Positions 61,088 to 64,000 of a stretch of DNA of 64,000 bases are shown in pieces. Each line of letters starts with the position of its first letter. Within the stretch, counting starts at the first letter, position 1. The DNA comes from Halorubrum sp. JWXQ-INN 858. Lineage in GTDB: Archaea > Halobacteriota > Halobacteria > Halobacteriales > Haloferacaceae. A program made the position numbers and the translations under genes. The stretch covers positions 246,976 through 310,975 of the forward strand of contig NZ_WUAX01000016.1 in assembly GCF_009806985.1 (NCBI RefSeq). Direction: 5' to 3'. The notes below the pieces were generated by a model. It had not been told where the DNA came from, ran no database searches, and worked only from the letters and a program-made list of their open reading frames with translations.

Positions 61088-61986
61088 TGCGGTTCATCGA
61101 GGAGGTCGTCGCCGACGAGTTCCTCCCGACGGTCCGGGCGATGCTCGCCGAGGACCTCCGCGGGCGCGGGTTGACACAGCGCGAGGTCGCCGACGCGCTC
61201 GGCGTCTCGCAGTCGGCCGTCTCGAAGTACGCCCACGGCGACGTCGCCCGCCACGAGCGGGTCGCCGCCGACGAGCGCGTCCAGGCGCTCGTCGAGCGCG
61301 TGGGCGAGGGGCTCGCCACCGGCGACTTGGGGCCGGTCGCGGCGCTCGTCGAGATCGAGGTGCTGATCCGTCAACTGGAGGAGGGCGACCTCCTCGCCGA
61401 GCTGCACGAGGAGGCGATGCCAGCGCTCGCCGACGCCGACGTCGACTTCACCGTCCACGACCCCGACAGCGGGCTCCGCGAGCGCGAGCGCGTGATCGCG
61501 TCCGTCCGCCGGGGGCTCCGCGCGCTGACCAACGCCTCCGGCTTCGCCGGGCTCATCCCGAACGTCGGGACCAACGTGGTCGAGTGCGTCGACGGCGCGC
61601 GGACGATCGACGACGTCGCGGGCGTCCCCGGACGGCTCGTCGACGTCAAGGGGCGCGCGATGGTGCCGGGCGAGCCCGAGTTCGGCGTGAGCGAGCACGT
61701 CGCCACGCTCCTGCTCGCGGCCCGCGAGGCGGGGACGACCGCCCGGGCCGCGATCAACGTCCGGTACGCTTCCGCGGCCGTCGCCGCGCTCGCCGAGTCG
61801 TACCCGACCGTCGAGTTCGACGCGGAGCGCCCGACCGGGGAGGCCGTCGCCGACGCGCTCGCGGGCACGGAGCCGGCCGACACGCTCGTGCTCTACCAGA
61901 CCGGCGCGGTCGGCGTCGAGCCGATCGTGTACGTCCTCGCGCCGACCGCGCCGGAGGCGGCGGCGATCGTTCGTGAACTGATCTAG
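61087..61986 (+). CDS. thiR: ThiR-type thiamine regulator (HTH plus ThiN domain)
   Basis: This 299-residue protein joins an N-terminal helix-turn-helix (about 25-52: GLTQREVADALGVSQSAVSKYAHGD) to a C-terminal ThiN domain (about 120-299), the thiamine-phosphate synthase fold reused as a ligand-binding module. Such proteins repress thiamine genes when thiamine phosphate binds. SGFAGLIPNVGTNVVECVDGA, VPGRLVDVKGRAMVPGEPEFG and LYQTGAVGVEPIVYVL are ThiN blocks. It shares a transcript with dcd (one-base overlap). Some ThiN fusions are also enzymes, but the HTH favours regulation. Confidence 0.9.
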   Translation: MRFIEEVVADEFLPTVRAMLAEDLRGRGLTQREVADALGVSQSAVSKYAHGDVARHERVAADERVQALVERVGEGLATGDLGPVAALVEIEVLIRQLEEGDLLAELHEEAMPALADADVDFTVHDPDSGLRERERVIASVRRGLRALTNASGFAGLIPNVGTNVVECVDGARTIDDVAGVPGRLVDVKGRAMVPGEPEFGVSEHVATLLLAAREAGTTARAAINVRYASAAVAALAESYPTVEFDAERPTGEAVADALAGTEPADTLVLYQTGAVGVEPIVYVLAPTAPEAAAIVRELI

Positions 61987-62030
61987 GCGTTCGTAAACCG
62001 ATCTAGGCGTCCGAGAACCGATCTAGGCGT
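61981..62030. repeat. 20-bp repeat carrying the stop codons of both convergent genes
   Basis: ATCTAGGCGT recurs at 61981, 62001 and 62021 with a 20-base period. The TAG of the first copy ends thiR; the CTAG of the third, read on the minus strand, ends the histidine kinase. Confidence 0.9.
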
Positions 62031-63711
62031 CGTCGGGGCGGTCGACGCCCGTGACCTCGAACCGGGCCCCGCCGGACGCCCCCTCGACGACGTCGATCGA
62101 CCAGCCGTGCGCCTCGACGAGGTCGCGAACGATAGCCAGGCCGAACCCCGTCCCCTCCTGCCGGGTCGTGAAACCGATTTCGAACACCTCCGCGCGCTTC
62201 CCGCGGGGGATCCCGGGACCGTCGTCCTCGAGGAAGAAACCGTCCGGGAGCGGGCCGACCGTCACCGACACCGCGCCGTCCGCGTGGTCACGCGCGTTGC
62301 GGAGCAGGTTGTCGAGGACCTGTCTGAGCCGCCGCTCGTCGGCGAGGACCACGAGGTCCCCGTCAACTCCGTCGCCGTCGACCTCGACCGTGAGGTCGTC
62401 GTCCGCCACCGCTCCCGCGACCTCCGCGACGACCGCCGAAAGCGACACGGGACGGGGGCTCGTCACGGTCTCGCCCCGCTGGGAGAGCTGCAGCAGGTCC
62501 TCGAGGAAGTCCGTCGTGCGCGCGACGGTGTCCCGGATCACCTCGAAGTGGTCCGGATCGCCCGTCTCGCTCGCGAGGTCCGCGTAGCCGTCGATGACCG
62601 CGAGCGGGTTCCGGAGGTCGTGTGACACCGCCTTGGTGAACGCGTCCAGCCGCTCGTTCTGGCGCTCGAGCTCCCGGCGCTGTGACTCGATCGTCGTGAC
62701 GTCGTGGAGGAGCACGACCCACCCGTACCGGACCCCGCCCGACGTCAGCGGCGACCGCGTCGGCTGGATCGCCCGCTCGTCACCCGTCCCGGTGGTGATC
62801 GTGAGGACGCCCCCGTCCCCGACGACCCGGTCGTCGCCGGGGAGGTGCGTCGAGACGTCCGTGCCGAGCACGCGCTCGCGGTCGCCGAGCAGGGCCTCGG
62901 CGGCGGGGTTCACGTCGAGCACCGTGCCGCCGTCGTCGGTGACGACGACGCCGTCGCTCATCTGCGAGAGAACGACCTTCGAGGCGATCGGCGACAGGTC
63001 CAACAGCTGGTACCGGAACACCGCGACCCCGAACAGCACCGCCGAGACCGAAAGCGACAGCGGGGTCAGGTTCACCCCGACCGACCCGTCGAGCGGCGGT
63101 ATCGACAGCACGTGGAACACGTTCACCGCGAGCGGTAACAGCGCGCCGACGGCGACGAGGGCGGCCTGTCGGCGGACCCGCGGTCCCGACCGGACCGCCT
63201 GCGAGAGGACGAGCCACGCCCCGACGATGATCACGACGTACGAGAACGCGAGGTGAAGCAGATATATCGGCCCGTTGACGGTGACGAGCACGGTGAGGGA
63301 CCCGTGCGTCTCGAGCGACGCGTGAGTCAGCGCCAGCGAGTACGGGTTCGTCGGGAGCGTGAGGAGGAGGGCCGCCGGGATCGCCGCGAGTCCGCCGATC
63401 GCCGCCGGGGTGAGGAGGTCGGAGCGGCCGGAGTAGCTCACCGCGAACGCGAGCCAGGCCGGCGGGGCGACGACGCCCCCGACGTGGAGCAGCTTGTACG
63501 CGATCAGCTTGGCTTCGAGCGTCGGGGCGGCGAGCTGGACCGCGTACAGCGCCGACCAGATCGACACCGAGAGGGAGAGGGCGACGAACGCGAGCACCGT
63601 CGGCGTGCGGCGACCCCTCCGGGCCGAGCGGACCCCGTACAGCGCCCACGCGAACGTCGTCACCGCGCCGAGAAGTAAGAACAGGACGTACGGGGATGAC
63701 TGCCACTGCAT
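62023..63711 (-). CDS. Sensor histidine kinase (7TM-PAS-HisKA-HATPase)
   Basis: This 562-residue kinase has an N-terminal membrane domain with seven segments (about 5-235, HisKA_7TM type), then a PAS domain (about 240-345, VVTDDGGTVLDVNPAAEALLG), a HisKA domain with the phospho-accepting H364 in AVSHDLRNPL, and a HATPase (N box NLLRNARDHADG, G1 DDGPGIPRG, G2 GTGFGLAIV). No receiver domain or response regulator gene is adjacent. It probably senses a membrane or redox signal through the 7TM/PAS part. Three promoter-like 31-base repeats lie upstream. Confidence 0.94.
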   Translation of the reverse strand: MQWQSSPYVLFLLLGAVTTFAWALYGVRSARRGRRTPTVLAFVALSLSVSIWSALYAVQLAAPTLEAKLIAYKLLHVGGVVAPPAWLAFAVSYSGRSDLLTPAAIGGLAAIPAALLLTLPTNPYSLALTHASLETHGSLTVLVTVNGPIYLLHLAFSYVVIIVGAWLVLSQAVRSGPRVRRQAALVAVGALLPLAVNVFHVLSIPPLDGSVGVNLTPLSLSVSAVLFGVAVFRYQLLDLSPIASKVVLSQMSDGVVVTDDGGTVLDVNPAAEALLGDRERVLGTDVSTHLPGDDRVVGDGGVLTITTGTGDERAIQPTRSPLTSGGVRYGWVVLLHDVTTIESQRRELERQNERLDAFTKAVSHDLRNPLAVIDGYADLASETGDPDHFEVIRDTVARTTDFLEDLLQLSQRGETVTSPRPVSLSAVVAEVAGAVADDDLTVEVDGDGVDGDLVVLADERRLRQVLDNLLRNARDHADGAVSVTVGPLPDGFFLEDDGPGIPRGKRAEVFEIGFTTRQEGTGFGLAIVRDLVEAHGWSIDVVEGASGGARFEVTGVDRPDDA

Positions 63712-63733
63712 GCGGGTAGACGGTCGGGATGAC

Positions 63734-63826
63734 GGCCGACCGTTACTTAAGCGGTCTGGACGGGGGCCGACCGTTACTTAAGCGGTCTGGACGGGGGCCG
63801 ACCGTTACTTAAATCGTCTGGGCGGG
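63734..63826. repeat. Three tandem 31-bp repeats, each with a TTACTTAA promoter-like core
   Basis: Units 63734-63764, 63765-63795 and 63796-63826 share a 31-base sequence beginning GGCCGACCGTTACTTAAGCG; the third changes three positions. TTACTTAA is TATA-like on both strands, so the array could drive the histidine kinase (minus) or a transcript to the right (plus), as tandem promoters of haloarchaeal rRNA operons do. Confidence 0.9.
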
Positions 63827-64000
63827 GGCCGAGGACGGTGTTCGGACGCCGACCGAACGGCGAGACGGTGGATTTCAAAACGACCCATGACCGAAAGCGA
63901 CCGTTTCAGCGGCCGTTTGGGCGATATAAAGCCGATCGACAGCCAGATCCGGCTGGCGAGTGGCTCGGAGCCTTCGCCTCCGAATGGAATCCGCGTACGC
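63827..64000. other. Right-edge region, possible leader of a gene beyond the window
   Basis: This stretch holds a strong TATA-like GCGATATAAAG at 63932-63942 and a hairpin GCCAG-ATCCGG-CTGGC at 63961-63978, with no reading frame. It could be the leader of an RNA gene starting beyond 64000. Confidence 0.4.

Noticed and set aside
63840..64000. Start of 16S rRNA within the window
   Set aside because: The conserved 5' end of 16S rRNA is not seen before 64000; only promoter-like and leader-like sequence is present.

Overview
The window is very GC-rich, its proteins are strongly acidic, and most start codons sit about 25-30 bases after a TTTAWA-like TATA box with little or no leader. It contains TFB, an RfcC-type clamp-loader subunit, two divergent TatC genes, PurN fused to an AICAR transformylase domain, ThiR and a two-gene-type GMP synthase amidotransferase. 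Together these point to a haloarchaeal chromosome, probably Halorubrum-like; the genus is inference. Almost the whole window is core chromosome. The one clear foreign patch is an AT-rich stretch at about 52.84-54.11 kb.

Layout. 0-2.6 kb: divergent tatC genes (the left one runs off the edge). 2.8-9.7 kb: threonine synthase, tRNA-Val(UAC), a DUF192 protein, a SHOCT protein, rfcC, archaetidylserine decarboxylase, an amphi-Trp/DUF1508 protein, endonuclease III, and two small membrane proteins. 9.9-12.8 kb: a GH32 fructosidase with an extra N-terminal domain, and a KhtT-like K+/H+ antiporter regulator. 12.9-19.2 kb: a six-gene minus-strand lysine operon dapA-dapB-dapD-lysA-dapF-dapE (succinylase branch), most genes overlapping by 4 bases. 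19.7-24.8 kb: MFS permease, Xaa-Pro dipeptidase, TFB, cupin and Nudix proteins. 24.8-31.4 kb: a large uncharacterised coiled-coil protein, a winged-helix regulator divergent from purA, a class V aminotransferase and small proteins. 31.5-37.1 kb: a D-lactate dehydrogenase-type flavo/iron-sulfur protein, a PRC-barrel protein, AlaX and an HD hydrolase. 37.3-42.7 kb: a TetR regulator with a palindromic operator, divergent from a COG1361 secreted protein plus RND permease. 43.1-46.3 kb: divergent purNH and purB. 46.6-52.8 kb: methyltransferase, lipoprotein, flippase and the proCBA proline operon. 52.8-54.1 kb: the AT-rich patch with an HNH-membrane-coiled-coil gene. 54.3-63.7 kb: guaAa, OFA-type MFS, pth2-truD, a Tat-exported protein, a Yip1-like protein, an IS200/IS605-type right-end relic, dcd-thiR and a 7TM/PAS histidine kinase. 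The right edge carries three tandem 31-bp promoter-like repeats.

Metabolically the window supplies lysine, threonine and proline synthesis, de novo purine synthesis (purA, purB, purNH, guaAa), dCTP deamination with thiamine regulation, tRNA quality control (AlaX, Pth2, TruD) and membrane/envelope functions (Tat, PssD, flippase, RND). A recurrent oddity is the abundance of short tandem repeats. Several span the stop codon of a gene, and others encode acidic low-complexity insertions inside housekeeping enzymes.
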